This document shows positions 36,472-48,617 of a DNA stretch of 64,000 nucleotides, in pieces. The stretch is from Zoogloea sp041904905. GTDB lineage: Bacteria; Pseudomonadota; Gammaproteobacteria; Burkholderiales; Rhodocyclaceae. The stretch is taken from assembly GCF_041904905.1 (NCBI RefSeq), contig NZ_JAYRMI010000011.1, positions 1 through 64,000 of the forward strand, in the 5' to 3' direction. The notes under the pieces are model-generated. The model saw nothing but the letters and a program-made list of their open reading frames with translations. It ran no database searches and was not told the DNA's origin. The position numbers and the translations under genes were made by a program. Every line of letters starts with the position of its first letter. The first letter of the stretch is position 1.

Positions 36472-37358
36472 GCTGTCCAGGGCAGCGGCGGCGCGACGAG
36501 GCGCCGGTCTTCGCCGCCCTTCACCGGCCCGAAGCGGGCGTTGTCCGCGTCCCCGCCGCCCGCCCAATCCCGCTGGGCGCGGGCGATGGCGGCCTTGTCG
36601 TGGCCGACGAAGTTCCACCACATGATGACCGGCTCGCCGAAAGGCTCGCCGCCCACCAGCAGGATGCGGCTGCCGGCGGTGAGGTCGAGGGCGATCCGCT
36701 CGCGCCCCGGCGGCAGATAGGCGAACTCGTCGGTGGCGAAGTGCTGGCCGGCGATGTCCATGCCGCCTTCCAGCGGCAGCAGGCCGTATTCGAAGCTGGG
36801 GTCGAGGGGAAGCTCGAGCTGCGCGTCGCGGCTGGCGAGGAGGTCCATGCCCACCAGCGGGGTGTGGATGCGGGCGGGGGATGCGTGGCCCCCGAAGCGT
36901 CCGGCCAGCAGGGTGAGGGTGCAGCCGGCGTCCTGCCAGCGGGGCAGGTCCGGGTAGTGCTCGAAGGCCGGCGGGCAGTCGGCGAGCTGGGGCGGCAGGG
37001 CGATCCACAGCTGGGCGGCGTGGAGCCGGCGGGCGTCGGGGGCGCTGTCTTCGGTGTGGACGATGCCGCGGCCGGCGGTCATCAGGTTGACCTGACCGGG
37101 GCGAATCCACTGCGCGTGGCCCAGGCTGTCCCGGTGCAACACCTCGCCGTCGATCAGCCAGGTGAAGGTCTGCAGGCAGGTGTGGGGGTGGGCGCCCACG
37201 TGCATGCCGCTGCCGGGGGCGAAATCCACCGGCCCGGCGTGATCCAGAAAGCACCAGGCGCCCACCATGCGGCGCTGGCGGGTGGGCAGGGCGCGGCGGA
37301 CGATCATGCCTTCGCCCAGGTCGGCGGCGCGGGGCTGGATGCGTTCGATGGGGCTCAT
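36468..37358 (-). CDS. pirin-family protein
   Basis: A 296-residue pirin with two cupin domains. The N-terminal cupin holds the metal-site pattern DHAGPVDFAPG, HVGAHPHTCLQTFTWL and TAGRGIVHTE. The C-terminal cupin covers about 170-280 and ends with GEPVIMWWNFVGHDKAAI. Some pirins oxidise quercetin; others act in redox sensing. It is followed upstream by the OsmC gene on the same strand (15-base gap), so the two may share a transcript. Confidence 0.92.
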   Translation of the reverse strand: MSPIERIQPRAADLGEGMIVRRALPTRQRRMVGAWCFLDHAGPVDFAPGSGMHVGAHPHTCLQTFTWLIDGEVLHRDSLGHAQWIRPGQVNLMTAGRGIVHTEDSAPDARRLHAAQLWIALPPQLADCPPAFEHYPDLPRWQDAGCTLTLLAGRFGGHASPARIHTPLVGMDLLASRDAQLELPLDPSFEYGLLPLEGGMDIAGQHFATDEFAYLPPGRERIALDLTAGSRILLVGGEPFGEPVIMWWNFVGHDKAAIARAQRDWAGGGDADNARFGPVKGGEDRRLVAPPLPWTA

Positions 37359-37373
37359 GGGGCGGCGCCGGGT

Positions 37374-37781
37374 TCAGGCGAGGGTGGTGAGCACGCGCAC
37401 CTCGCCGGTGAGCAGCTTGTGCATCGGGCAGGCGTTGGCGATCTTCAGCAGTTGGGCGCGCTGCTCGTCGGTGAGGTCGCCTTCGAGATGGACCTGCCGG
37501 ACGATGTCGTTGCCGGCCGCGGGCTTGCCGGCGGGGTTGAGGGCCAGCTCGACGCGCACGCCGGTGAGGGGCATCTGCTTGCGGGTGGCCACCATGCGGA
37601 TGGTGATCGCGGTGCACGCGCCGAGCCCGGCGAGGATCAGCCGGTCGGGGGCCGGGGCGGTGTTGCCGCCGCCGATGTCGGGTGGCTCGTCGGCCTGCCA
37701 GGTGTGGCCGAGGTCGTCGGTGAAGCTGACGAGGTAGGGGGTGTCGTGGAGGACGGCGGTGACGGCGGGCGTTCCGGACAT
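37374..37781 (-). CDS. OsmC-family peroxiredoxin-like protein
   Basis: A 135-residue OsmC/Ohr-type protein. The two reactive cysteines are in LAGLGACTAITIRM (about C56) and NACPMHKLL (about C117), the usual pair of hydroperoxide-reducing OsmC proteins. The spacing of the two motifs and the DIGGGNTAPAPDRLIL lead-in match the family. It lies 15 bases upstream of the pirin gene on the minus strand. It probably acts on organic hydroperoxides in the cytoplasm. Confidence 0.9.
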   Translation of the reverse strand: MSGTPAVTAVLHDTPYLVSFTDDLGHTWQADEPPDIGGGNTAPAPDRLILAGLGACTAITIRMVATRKQMPLTGVRVELALNPAGKPAAGNDIVRQVHLEGDLTDEQRAQLLKIANACPMHKLLTGEVRVLTTLA

Positions 37782-37853
37782 GAGGGCTCCCTGGTGGTGG
37801 CTGCCCGCCGGCTGCGGGCCGTGTGAAATCCGACCGCCGCCGCCGGGCAGGGT

Positions 37854-38495
37854 TCAGTCGGCGTCCAGCAGCGGGCGGGTCTGCCAGTTGAAGCGGAGGG
37901 TGAGCATCCGCGCGACGAAGAACAGGGCGATGGTGGCCCAGCCGGCGGGTTCGGGGGCGATGCGCAGGGCGAGGGTGAGGGTGAGGAAGGCGATGCAGGC
38001 GAGGAGCGCCAGCAGCGCGAAGAACTGGCCGGGCTGGAGGATGGCGGGCACCTCGCGGACGATCATGTCCCGCAGCACGCCGCCGCCCACTGCGCTGATG
38101 GCGCCCACCAGCACCACGCCGGGCAGGGGAATGCCGGCCGCCAGGGCGAGCTGCAGGCCCACCACCGCGAAGGCCGGGGTGCCGATGGCGTCGATGGTGC
38201 CCACCAGCCTGTCCACCACCCGCCGGTGGGCGATGCTGCGCCGGAACACGCCGACCAGCAGGGTGGCGGTGAGGATCAGGGGCAGGTAGATAGGGTCGGT
38301 GAGTACGGGCGGGGTGCGCTGCAGGAAGACCCCGTCCCGCAGGATGCTGCCGCCCATGGAGGTGAGCAGCGCCAGTACGAACACCCCGACGATGTCGTGG
38401 CGCTTGCGCAGGGCCACCACCGCGCCCGACAAGGCCCAGGCGAAGGTGGCCAGGTAGTCGAAGTAGACCGGGATCTGGAAGGCGCTGGCGGGCAT
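37854..38495 (-). CDS. TRIC-channel family protein (UPF0126)
   Basis: A 213-residue membrane protein with seven helices and two copies of the family's glycine-rich motif: LLTSMGGSILRDGVFLQRTP and AISAVGGGVLRDMIVREVPAIL. Bacterial UPF0126 proteins resemble trimeric intracellular cation channels and conduct monovalent cations. The ATG at 38495 is used; a TTG at 38516 would add seven residues but overlaps the upstream gene. It follows the CHASE-GGDEF gene by 10 bases on the same strand. Confidence 0.9.
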   Translation of the reverse strand: MPASAFQIPVYFDYLATFAWALSGAVVALRKRHDIVGVFVLALLTSMGGSILRDGVFLQRTPPVLTDPIYLPLILTATLLVGVFRRSIAHRRVVDRLVGTIDAIGTPAFAVVGLQLALAAGIPLPGVVLVGAISAVGGGVLRDMIVREVPAILQPGQFFALLALLACIAFLTLTLALRIAPEPAGWATIALFFVARMLTLRFNWQTRPLLDAD

Positions 38496-38505
38496 GGCGG
38501 GTGGG

Positions 38506-39993
38506 TCAGTCGGCAAACTTGAGCCGGTCGCGGCCGAGGCTCTTGGCCCGGTACATGGCGTCGTCGGCGCTCTTCATGAGGCTGACGTCGTCGCCGCCGT
38601 GTTCGGGGAAGATGCCGATGCCGATGGAGGCGGAGATCTGCAGCGTGTGGCCGTCGATGGCGAAGGGCTGGACGAGGGCCGCGCGGATGCGGTCGGCCAC
38701 CGGTTCGGCGTCCGCCCGGTCGTCGATGTGGGGCAGCAGCACCACGAACTCGTCGCCGCCGATGCGGGCCAGGGTGTCGGATTCGCGCAGGCAGTCGCGC
38801 ATCCGGGCGGCGGCGGCGATCAGCAGGCGGTCGCCGATGGCGTGGCCGAGGCTGTCGTTGACGCCCTTGAAGCGGTCGAGGTCGACGAACATCAGGCCGG
38901 CCTTGCTGCGGTCGCGGCGGGCACGGGCCAGGGCGGCGCGCAGCCGGTCGGAGAACAGGGCGCGGTTGGGGAGCTGGGTGAGCGGGTCGTGCTGGGCCAT
39001 GTGGCGCATCCGCTCCTCGCTCTCGCGCAGTTCGCGGGTCATGGCCTGGGCGCGGGCGTGGGCCCGGCTGCGGGCGGTGACCAGCAGCCAGGTGAAGAGC
39101 CCCAGCAGCACGCTGCCGCAGATGCCGGCCACCGCGATGATGCGCTCGGAGCGGCGGCTGTGACGTTCGTCGAAGGCGGGGGTGGTGAAGATCCGCACCG
39201 TCCAGCTGTGCTGCGGAAAGCTGATGTGCTCGGTGGCGCTGAAGCGTGGCGGGGGCTGCGTGTCGGCGCCGGGGTGGGAGTCGAACAGGAGGTTGTCGGG
39301 GGTGGCGATGGCGCCGTCGTGGATGCGGATCGCCACGCCGGGAATGCCTTCGCCGTAGAGGCTGGCCATCAGGTCGCGCACCCGGAAGGCGCTGTGGACC
39401 CAGCCGCGCAGGGCGGCCTGACGGGCGGCGGTGCTGTCGAGGGGGTGCCGCCGGTCGTACACGGCCAGGAAGATGACCACCGCCGGGGGGCCGTCGGGCC
39501 GGTCGGTGAGCAGTCGGACCCGCGGGGTGACGGCGATGTCGCCGGAATCCCGGGCCTGCAGCATGGCGGTGCGTCGGGGCGGGCTGTCGAGGAGATCGGC
39601 GCCAAGGGCGGGGCGGTTGTCCGGGCTGTCGGGGGCGACGTACACGATCGGGGCCGGCTGGCCTTCGCCCTGCCAGCGGGTGAACAGGAAGGCTTGCAGG
39701 CCCGAGAAGCCGGGGCCCTGGGCGAGGGCATCCACGAAGACGCCGAAGTCGTCGCGGCTCACCTGCCCGGAGGCGTCGAACAGGCCGCGGGCCGCGCGCA
39801 GCATCTGCTCGTAGTTCACCAGGCGCTGCTCGATGCGGGTGCTGGCCAGACGTACGCTCACGTCGAAGTCGGCGCGCAGGCTGGCGTCGAGGTTCTGCCG
39901 TTCGTGCCACCACAGCCAGCCGCTCACCGTGAGGGTGAACAGCCCGACGGCGGTGGGCAGGAGCAGCTCCTTCAGGTGGCCGGGGAGTCTCAA
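38506..39993 (-). CDS. CHASE-domain diguanylate cyclase
   Basis: A 495-residue membrane enzyme. Helix 1 (about 10-28) and helix 2 (about 285-305) enclose a periplasmic CHASE domain (45-270, with FDASGQVSRDDFGVFV and the AFLFTRW strand). The GGDEF domain keeps DPLTQLPNR, D371/D373, the GG412DEF active site (412-416) and an RxxD inhibitory site at 403-406. It should make c-di-GMP and be product-inhibited. Its start overlaps the stop of the periplasmic binding protein gene in ATGA, so the two are co-translated and probably form one sensor. Confidence 0.93.
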   Translation of the reverse strand: MRLPGHLKELLLPTAVGLFTLTVSGWLWWHERQNLDASLRADFDVSVRLASTRIEQRLVNYEQMLRAARGLFDASGQVSRDDFGVFVDALAQGPGFSGLQAFLFTRWQGEGQPAPIVYVAPDSPDNRPALGADLLDSPPRRTAMLQARDSGDIAVTPRVRLLTDRPDGPPAVVIFLAVYDRRHPLDSTAARQAALRGWVHSAFRVRDLMASLYGEGIPGVAIRIHDGAIATPDNLLFDSHPGADTQPPPRFSATEHISFPQHSWTVRIFTTPAFDERHSRRSERIIAVAGICGSVLLGLFTWLLVTARSRAHARAQAMTRELRESEERMRHMAQHDPLTQLPNRALFSDRLRAALARARRDRSKAGLMFVDLDRFKGVNDSLGHAIGDRLLIAAAARMRDCLRESDTLARIGGDEFVVLLPHIDDRADAEPVADRIRAALVQPFAIDGHTLQISASIGIGIFPEHGGDDVSLMKSADDAMYRAKSLGRDRLKFAD

Positions 39994-40802
39994 AATCGGG
40001 TCATCTCCCGGGCGAGATCGGGTTTGAAGTATTTCTCGAAGATGCGCTCGACGGTGCCGTCCGCCCGCATCCGGTCGATCAGGGCGCGCCAGCGGGCCTG
40101 CTCGGCGGGGGGGATGGCGGCGCGGGAGACGATCAGCCCGTGGGGCACCGGCGGGTCGTCGAATTCGAGGATGGTCGTCTGCTGGCGCAGGTGGGTGCTC
40201 TCGACGGCGGGGTAGTCGAAGGGCTCGACGATCATGCCCTGGATCCGGTTGGCCAGCAGGGTTTCGTAGAGGGGGGCGAGGCCGGTGGCGTAGCTCACTC
40301 GCAGGCTGGCGTCCAGCTCGTCCACCAGCCGGTTGGCGCTGGGGCTGTAGCGGAAGCTGCGGATGGCGCCCAGGCGCAGGCCGGGGGCGCGCGGGAAGTC
40401 GGCGACCCGCTGGATGCCCGCGTCGCGCCGCACCAGCAGGTAATACTTGTTGGAGAAGTACCAGGCGAAGGCGGCGAAGCGTTCCCGCTGGGGGTTGGCG
40501 ATGCCGGACAGGCTGAAGTCGAGGCCACCGGATTCGATGAGCTGCCAGATCCGCGCCCGGGGCATCGCCACGATGTTGAACCGGCAGCCGCTGCGGCGGA
40601 CGAGTTCGTCGGCGATGTCCTTGTCGATGCCCTCGCCGGTCTGGCGCGAGTAGAGCAGACCGTGCTCGTGCAGGGCCAGGGTGTAGGTGCGGGAACAGTC
40701 GGGAGGGGCCGTTTCACTGGCCAGGGCGCCAGGGGCGCTTGCCACGGCCAGCGTCAGCAGCACGGGCAGGGCGAACGGGCGCAGCAGGCTCTCGGTTCTC
40801 AC
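39990..40802 (-). CDS. periplasmic solute-binding protein (SBP_bac_3 type)
   Basis: A 270-residue exported protein. A signal peptide ends near ALASETA. The rest is a type 2 periplasmic binding fold: YTLALHEHGLLYS, GIDKDIADELVRRSGC, LDFSLSGIANPQRE, LRLGAIRSFRY and the C-terminal helix DGTVERIFEKYF. There is no lipobox and no ABC permease or ATPase gene nearby. The 4-base ATGA overlap with the CHASE-GGDEF gene suggests it delivers a ligand, perhaps an amino acid, to the CHASE domain and so tunes c-di-GMP synthesis. That role is inference from gene order. Confidence 0.88.
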   Translation of the reverse strand: MRTESLLRPFALPVLLTLAVASAPGALASETAPPDCSRTYTLALHEHGLLYSRQTGEGIDKDIADELVRRSGCRFNIVAMPRARIWQLIESGGLDFSLSGIANPQRERFAAFAWYFSNKYYLLVRRDAGIQRVADFPRAPGLRLGAIRSFRYSPSANRLVDELDASLRVSYATGLAPLYETLLANRIQGMIVEPFDYPAVESTHLRQQTTILEFDDPPVPHGLIVSRAAIPPAEQARWRALIDRMRADGTVERIFEKYFKPDLAREMTRF

Positions 40803-40956
40803 GGATCGCTCTCCGGGGGTGAGTTCTTGTTATTGCGTGACACTTTTTTTCGGATTCTAGGCGCGATTCGAGTTGTGCGTCCTGCCTTTGTCGCAGGTCG
40901 GCTGCGTGAATGGCCGGCGTGCTAAGTTCAGCGCTTTCCATGCACCGGGAGCGGGC

Positions 40957-41766
40957 ATGTCTCCGAGTTTTCGCGCCGGGGCGCGGGTGGGGTTCCGGGC
41001 CTGTCTGCCGGTGTCGGTGGGGCTGGTGCCGTGGGCGCTGGTCACCGGGCTGGCGATGGTCGGCGCGGGGTTTTCCACCGTGCAGGCGATGGGCATGAGC
41101 CTGATCGTCTTCGGCGCCACCGCGCAGCTGGGCACCCTGCCGCTGATCGTTGCCGGCGCGCCCCTGGGGCTGATCGTGGCCACCGCGCTGGTGGTGAATC
41201 TGCGCTTCCTGATCTTCAGCGCGGCGCTGGCGCGGCCGCTGGCGGGTGGCCGTCCGGCCCTGCGCTGGTTGTGCGGCTATCTGCTTACCGACGGGGTGTT
41301 CGCCACCATGCTCGAGCGCCTGCGCACCGAGCCCGATCCGGCGTGGCGGCTGGGGGCCTATCTGGCGCCGTCGTTGTGGTGCGCGCTGGTGTGGCAGACG
41401 TCCACGCTGGTGGGCGTGCTGGCGGCGGGGTCGATCCCGCGCAACTGGTCGCTGGCGTTCATGGCGAGCATCGCGCTGCTGGTGCTCCTGGTGCCGATGG
41501 CGCGGATGCGTCCGATGCTGGTCTCGGCGGCCACCGGCGGCGTGCTCGCGGTGGTGCAGCGGGCCCTGCGCTATGCGCCAGCGGCCGCGCTGGCGGCCAT
41601 CGTGGTGCCGGATGTGGTGCTGGTGGCGGGGGCGGTCGAGGTGTTCAACCCCAAGCTGGGGGCGGCGATTGCCGCGGTGTTGGCGGCGGGCGCCTCACGC
41701 AACCCGTGGCTGCCTTTTGTGGCGGGGATGGCGGCGTTGTGGGGGCTGCGCAGGGTGGCGGGCTGA
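40957..41766 (+). CDS. AzlC-family branched-chain amino-acid exporter subunit
   Basis: A 269-residue inner-membrane protein with the AzlC pattern: FRACLPVSVGLVPWALVTGLAM, then SLIVFGATAQLGTLPLI and LVVNLRFLIFSAALA. The usual small partner AzlD is not separate, but the C-terminal 100 residues (FMASIALLVLLVPM.. to LPFVAGMAALWGLRRVAG) contain additional helices like those of AzlD, so this may be an AzlCD fusion; the typical AzlC alone is about 235 residues. The ATG at 40957 has GGGAG about 7 bases upstream. Confidence 0.82.
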   Translation: MSPSFRAGARVGFRACLPVSVGLVPWALVTGLAMVGAGFSTVQAMGMSLIVFGATAQLGTLPLIVAGAPLGLIVATALVVNLRFLIFSAALARPLAGGRPALRWLCGYLLTDGVFATMLERLRTEPDPAWRLGAYLAPSLWCALVWQTSTLVGVLAAGSIPRNWSLAFMASIALLVLLVPMARMRPMLVSAATGGVLAVVQRALRYAPAAALAAIVVPDVVLVAGAVEVFNPKLGAAIAAVLAAGASRNPWLPFVAGMAALWGLRRVAG

Positions 41767-41883
41767 TTGAACTCGGTCGGTCTTGCGCCGACGGGTCCAT
41801 CGCGCCAAGGTTTAGCGCAGATCGGCGGCGGTCAGGGGCCGTTGGCGGATACGGTTTATTGTTTCGGCAGTCCAATCCATGAT

Positions 41884-42990
41884 TTATGCCCCCTGACAGA
41901 GATCGATCATCTTGATGGTGTGGCGGGCCTTGAGGCGCTCGCCGGTGGCATGCTTGAAGGCGATCTTGCAGCCGTCCGGCGAGACCGCCAGCCCACGATG
42001 GGTGTTGTCGAAGCTGGCGCGGTCGTTGCCGACCAGCCAGGCAGCCAGACGCACCACCTTCCCGTCACGGGCGAGATAGATACCGCTGGTCGCCTTGTTG
42101 GGGAACAGCGCCCCTTCCCAGACGAAATCGTTTGTCAAGACAATGCCGATTTTCGTCAAGGCGGCCAGCCGGGAGGAGAGTACAGCCGAAAAATCAGGGG
42201 GCAGGGATAAACGCTGAACCGTGCCATCAGGATGCAAAACTGGGAGTACCGCCTGAGGACTCTGGTTGACGAGTTGCCGCAATACGTAAACCCCCGCCCA
42301 ATCCTCCCACCAGGCCCCCTGCATCTCCGGCCAGCGCATATCCAAAGGCTGGCGACTGCCGTCGGGGCGCACCCAGATCACGGGGTTGTCTTCCGGGTTC
42401 GATTTTTCCTTCAGGGTTCGTGCCAGAACGCCATCCTGGACTCGCAGTTGGTACGTCCAGTATTCCGGTGCGACAGCCCTTGAATCACCGTCATGTAGCT
42501 GACAGGTAAATTTGTCACGTTGTTTGGGTGGATCTCCAGGGCGATAGCCAGGCATTAGTGCTTCTTGCCCGTATTGTCCCTTTCTAAACCAGGATTCAGC
42601 TTGTCCTGTCTCTCGATTCGGGGTTTCCCAGTAATACGACACATACCCATGATAGGCACAATACAGTTTCCCCTCGCCCAGATCCTTGATCTCATCGGTT
42701 CGGGTGTTCCACACCACCACCCGGCCCGGAGCAAAATGGTCCTGGCGGTCGGCGTTGTAGAGTCGGGTCTGCAGTCGGGGCTCGCCGGGCTTCAGGGCGG
42801 AGAAGATGACCTTCTCGTTATCGATCCATTCGACCACCGTCGCCTCATCGACCTGAACCTCGACCCTGCTTTCCTTGACCGGAAAGGGGTAGTCGCGCTC
42901 GGGAAAGGGGCCGCTGAACTCGAAGGCCGCGGCGGGCTGCATCAGCCAAGCCTGGCTGAACAGACAGAGCAGGTATTGAGGCGTTTTCAT
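41884..42990 (-). CDS. exported protein of unknown function, lower GC than neighbours
   Basis: A 368-residue protein with a signal peptide (LCLFSQAWLMQPAAAFEF). No family is recognised. It is rich in Trp and aromatic residues (about nine Trp, many Tyr) and has repeated strand-turn units such as EATVVEWIDNEKVIFS, RVVVWNTRTDEIKDLGEGK and GIYLARDGKVVRLAAWLVGNDR, suggesting a beta-propeller-like or beta-rich periplasmic fold. The ATG at 42990 is fixed by the signal peptide. Base composition looks several per cent lower in GC than the flanking genes, a sign of transfer. A fragment matching its C-terminal part lies just upstream (43030-43092). Confidence 0.75.
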   Translation of the reverse strand: MKTPQYLLCLFSQAWLMQPAAAFEFSGPFPERDYPFPVKESRVEVQVDEATVVEWIDNEKVIFSALKPGEPRLQTRLYNADRQDHFAPGRVVVWNTRTDEIKDLGEGKLYCAYHGYVSYYWETPNRETGQAESWFRKGQYGQEALMPGYRPGDPPKQRDKFTCQLHDGDSRAVAPEYWTYQLRVQDGVLARTLKEKSNPEDNPVIWVRPDGSRQPLDMRWPEMQGAWWEDWAGVYVLRQLVNQSPQAVLPVLHPDGTVQRLSLPPDFSAVLSSRLAALTKIGIVLTNDFVWEGALFPNKATSGIYLARDGKVVRLAAWLVGNDRASFDNTHRGLAVSPDGCKIAFKHATGERLKARHTIKMIDLCQGA

Positions 42991-43029
42991 GGTGAGTGCC
43001 GCTGAGGTATGGGTTTGCTCGTCCGGTCT

Positions 43030-43092
43030 GCGGTGAGTGTTGTCGACACGGACGCGGTCGTTGCCAGCGAGCCAGCGGCCAGCCAATCGCAT
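43030..43092 (-). pseudogene. remnant of a tandem paralogue of the exported orphan
   Basis: Read on the minus strand this segment gives RLAGRWLAGNDRVRVDNTHR, against RLAAWLVGNDRASFDNTHR in the intact gene at 41995-42060. The DNA is similarly alike (for example GGTCGTTGCC and GTGTTGTCGA in both). Only about 20 codons remain, with no start or signal peptide. The simplest reading is that a second copy once lay upstream and was deleted down to this scrap. Confidence 0.7.
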
Positions 43093-43192
43093 CATCGGTT
43101 GGCTGAGCTTCCCGCCGCCCATTTGAAGAAGTCCTCCGGATCAAGTTGCCCGCTTGCATGCGTGCCCTTGTTGTGTCGCCCGGAGGGTGGGG

Positions 43193-43975
43193 TCAGGCTC
43201 TGTTTCGCTGCGCCCACGCGGCCATGGCGATGCCGGCGAGGATCATCGGCAGCGACAGCCACTGGCCCATCGACATGCCGAAGGTGAGCAGGCCGAGGAA
43301 GTCGTCGGGCTCGCGGCCGAATTCGGCGATGATGCGGAAGACGCCGTAGCCGATCAGGAAGGCCGCGGATACCATGCCGCGGGGCCGTGGCTTGGCAGAG
43401 AACCACCACAGCAGCGCGAACAGGGTGAGGCCCTCGAGGGCGAACTGATAGAGCTGCGACGGGTGGCGGGGCAGGCCATCGACCTGCGGGAAGATCATCG
43501 CCCAAGGCACATCGGTGACGCGGCCGACGAGTTCGCCGTTGATGAAGTTGCCCATCCGCCCTGCGGCCAGGCCCAGGGGCACCAGTGGGGCGATGAAGTC
43601 GGTGACGGCCAGCCACGAGCGGCCGGTGCGCCGCCCGAACAGCCACATGGCGACCAGCACGCCCAGGAAGCCGCCGTGGAAGGCCATGCCGCCTTGCCAC
43701 ACGGCGAGGATCTCGGCCGGGTGGGCCAGGTAGTAGGCCGGCTTGTAGAAGAGCACGTAGCCCAGCCGCCCGCCGAGGATCACCCCGAGCACGCCGTAGA
43801 ACAGCAGGTCGTCGATCTGCTGGGCGCTCCAGCCCGTTTCGGGCTGGCGCCGGGCGTGGATGCGCCCGAGGACCACGAAGAGGATGAAGGCGAGCAGGTA
43901 CATCAGGCCGTACCAGCGGACCGCGAGGGGGCCGACGGCGATGGCGATGGGGTCGAACTGGGGATGGACGAACAT
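43193..43975 (-). CDS. lgt: prolipoprotein diacylglyceryl transferase
   Basis: A 260-residue inner-membrane enzyme that attaches diacylglyceryl to the lipobox cysteine of prelipoproteins. Seven helices are predicted. Conserved residues seen are Y22 in VRWYGLMY, H100 in GGMAFHGGFLG and the signature GRMGNFINGELVGR with R140 and N143, then the HPSQLYQ loop. Length is normal. It lies upstream of the orphan exported gene on the minus strand and is followed by the unrelated remnant region. Confidence 0.96.
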   Translation of the reverse strand: MFVHPQFDPIAIAVGPLAVRWYGLMYLLAFILFVVLGRIHARRQPETGWSAQQIDDLLFYGVLGVILGGRLGYVLFYKPAYYLAHPAEILAVWQGGMAFHGGFLGVLVAMWLFGRRTGRSWLAVTDFIAPLVPLGLAAGRMGNFINGELVGRVTDVPWAMIFPQVDGLPRHPSQLYQFALEGLTLFALLWWFSAKPRPRGMVSAAFLIGYGVFRIIAEFGREPDDFLGLLTFGMSMGQWLSLPMILAGIAMAAWAQRNRA

Positions 43976-44053
43976 GGGCTGGACTGGCTGCGGGTGGAGT
44001 CGGGCAGTGAGAGCGCGAGGGCGGCGGCGGGGTTCCCGCCACCCGGCGGGCGC

Positions 44054-44728
44054 TTACTGGAATTGCTTGCGGAAGGCTTCGAACTCGCCGGTGAGCCAGT
44101 CGAGCTGCTGGCGCAGGCGGCGGACTTCTTCTTCGAGCTCGCCCACCCGGCTGCCGCGGGTTGCCGTGCCGGCGGCTTCGGTGTCGAAGGCGTGCTGGGG
44201 GATGGCGGCTTCGCCCGAGAGGAGGTGGGCGTAGCGGACTTCCTTGGTGCCCGGGGCCTTGGGCAGGGGCATGGCGAGCTGCTTGTCGCCCAGGCGTTCG
44301 AGCACGTCCTCGACTTCGGCGGGGCTGGCGAAGGCGTGCATGCGCTCGCAGCGGGCGCGGATCTCGCCGACCGTTTGCGGGCCGCGCAGCATCAGGATGG
44401 CGAGCACGGCCTGCATGGGTGGGGTGAGGGAGTGGCGCAGGCGGATCTGGTGTTCCCACTTGGCGACGCGGGCGCCGGCCTGGTGGCGCTGGCTGACGAG
44501 GCCGCGCTCGGCGAGGCGGTCGAGGGTGGCGAGGATGGTGGCTTCGGTGAGGCTCATCACCGGCTCGCGGCCGGTGAGCTGGTTGCATCCGGTGACCAGC
44601 GCATTGACCGACAGGGGGTAGGTGTCGGGGGTGACGAAGGCCTTTTCGATGAGCACGGCGAGGACGCGGACTTCGAAGTCGTCCAGGTTGAAGCCGGTGG
44701 AGGTGTCGGTGGTGGCGGTGTCGGTCAT
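44054..44728 (-). CDS. YceH family protein (DUF480)
   Basis: A 224-residue DUF480 protein. It has the family's two winged-helix-like domains: VRVLAVLIEKAFVTPDTYPLSVNALVTGCNQ and, in the second half, LRGPQTVGEIRARCERMHAF. The tail is a short coiled coil (GELEEEVRRLRQQLDWL). YceH proteins are widespread in proteobacteria with no proven function. The start at 44728 gives normal length. It lies 78 bases upstream of lgt and 79 bases after the SEC-C protein gene on the same strand. Confidence 0.92.
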   Translation of the reverse strand: MTDTATTDTSTGFNLDDFEVRVLAVLIEKAFVTPDTYPLSVNALVTGCNQLTGREPVMSLTEATILATLDRLAERGLVSQRHQAGARVAKWEHQIRLRHSLTPPMQAVLAILMLRGPQTVGEIRARCERMHAFASPAEVEDVLERLGDKQLAMPLPKAPGTKEVRYAHLLSGEAAIPQHAFDTEAAGTATRGSRVGELEEEVRRLRQQLDWLTGEFEAFRKQFQ

Positions 44729-44807
44729 GGCGGGCTTCCGGGGGCGGGCGAGGGCGCCATCATAGCCGACCTGTCGGGTCGGCCCGATGACGGCACCGGT
44801 GGGGAGG

Positions 44808-45716
<909 letters not shown>

Positions 45717-45725
45717 GGCGGGCTT

Positions 45726-48551
<2,826 letters not shown>

Positions 48552-48617
48552 GGAGCGTTCGGGGTTTGGGCAACCTGTTAATATACGCCTCTTGCCCCTC
48601 CCCACGCAGCACGTTTC
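48552..48617. promoter_or_regulatory. divergent uvrA / MFS promoter region
   Basis: A 66-base gap containing the only AT-rich patch here, CTGTTAATATAC (48575-48586). The plus strand offers TTAATAT and the minus strand TATATT as -10-like hexamers. The left half matches the CTGT-AT-rich half of a LexA operator, but the right half does not, so SOS control is only a possibility. Confidence 0.4.

Noticed and set aside
43092..44588. 498-codon minus frame over lgt and yceH
   Set aside because: Arg/Pro-rich shadow of two clear genes.
48575..48590. LexA (SOS) operator in front of uvrA
   Set aside because: Only the left half (CTGTTAATATAC) fits; the right half lacks the CAG end. Kept as a note in the promoter entry only.
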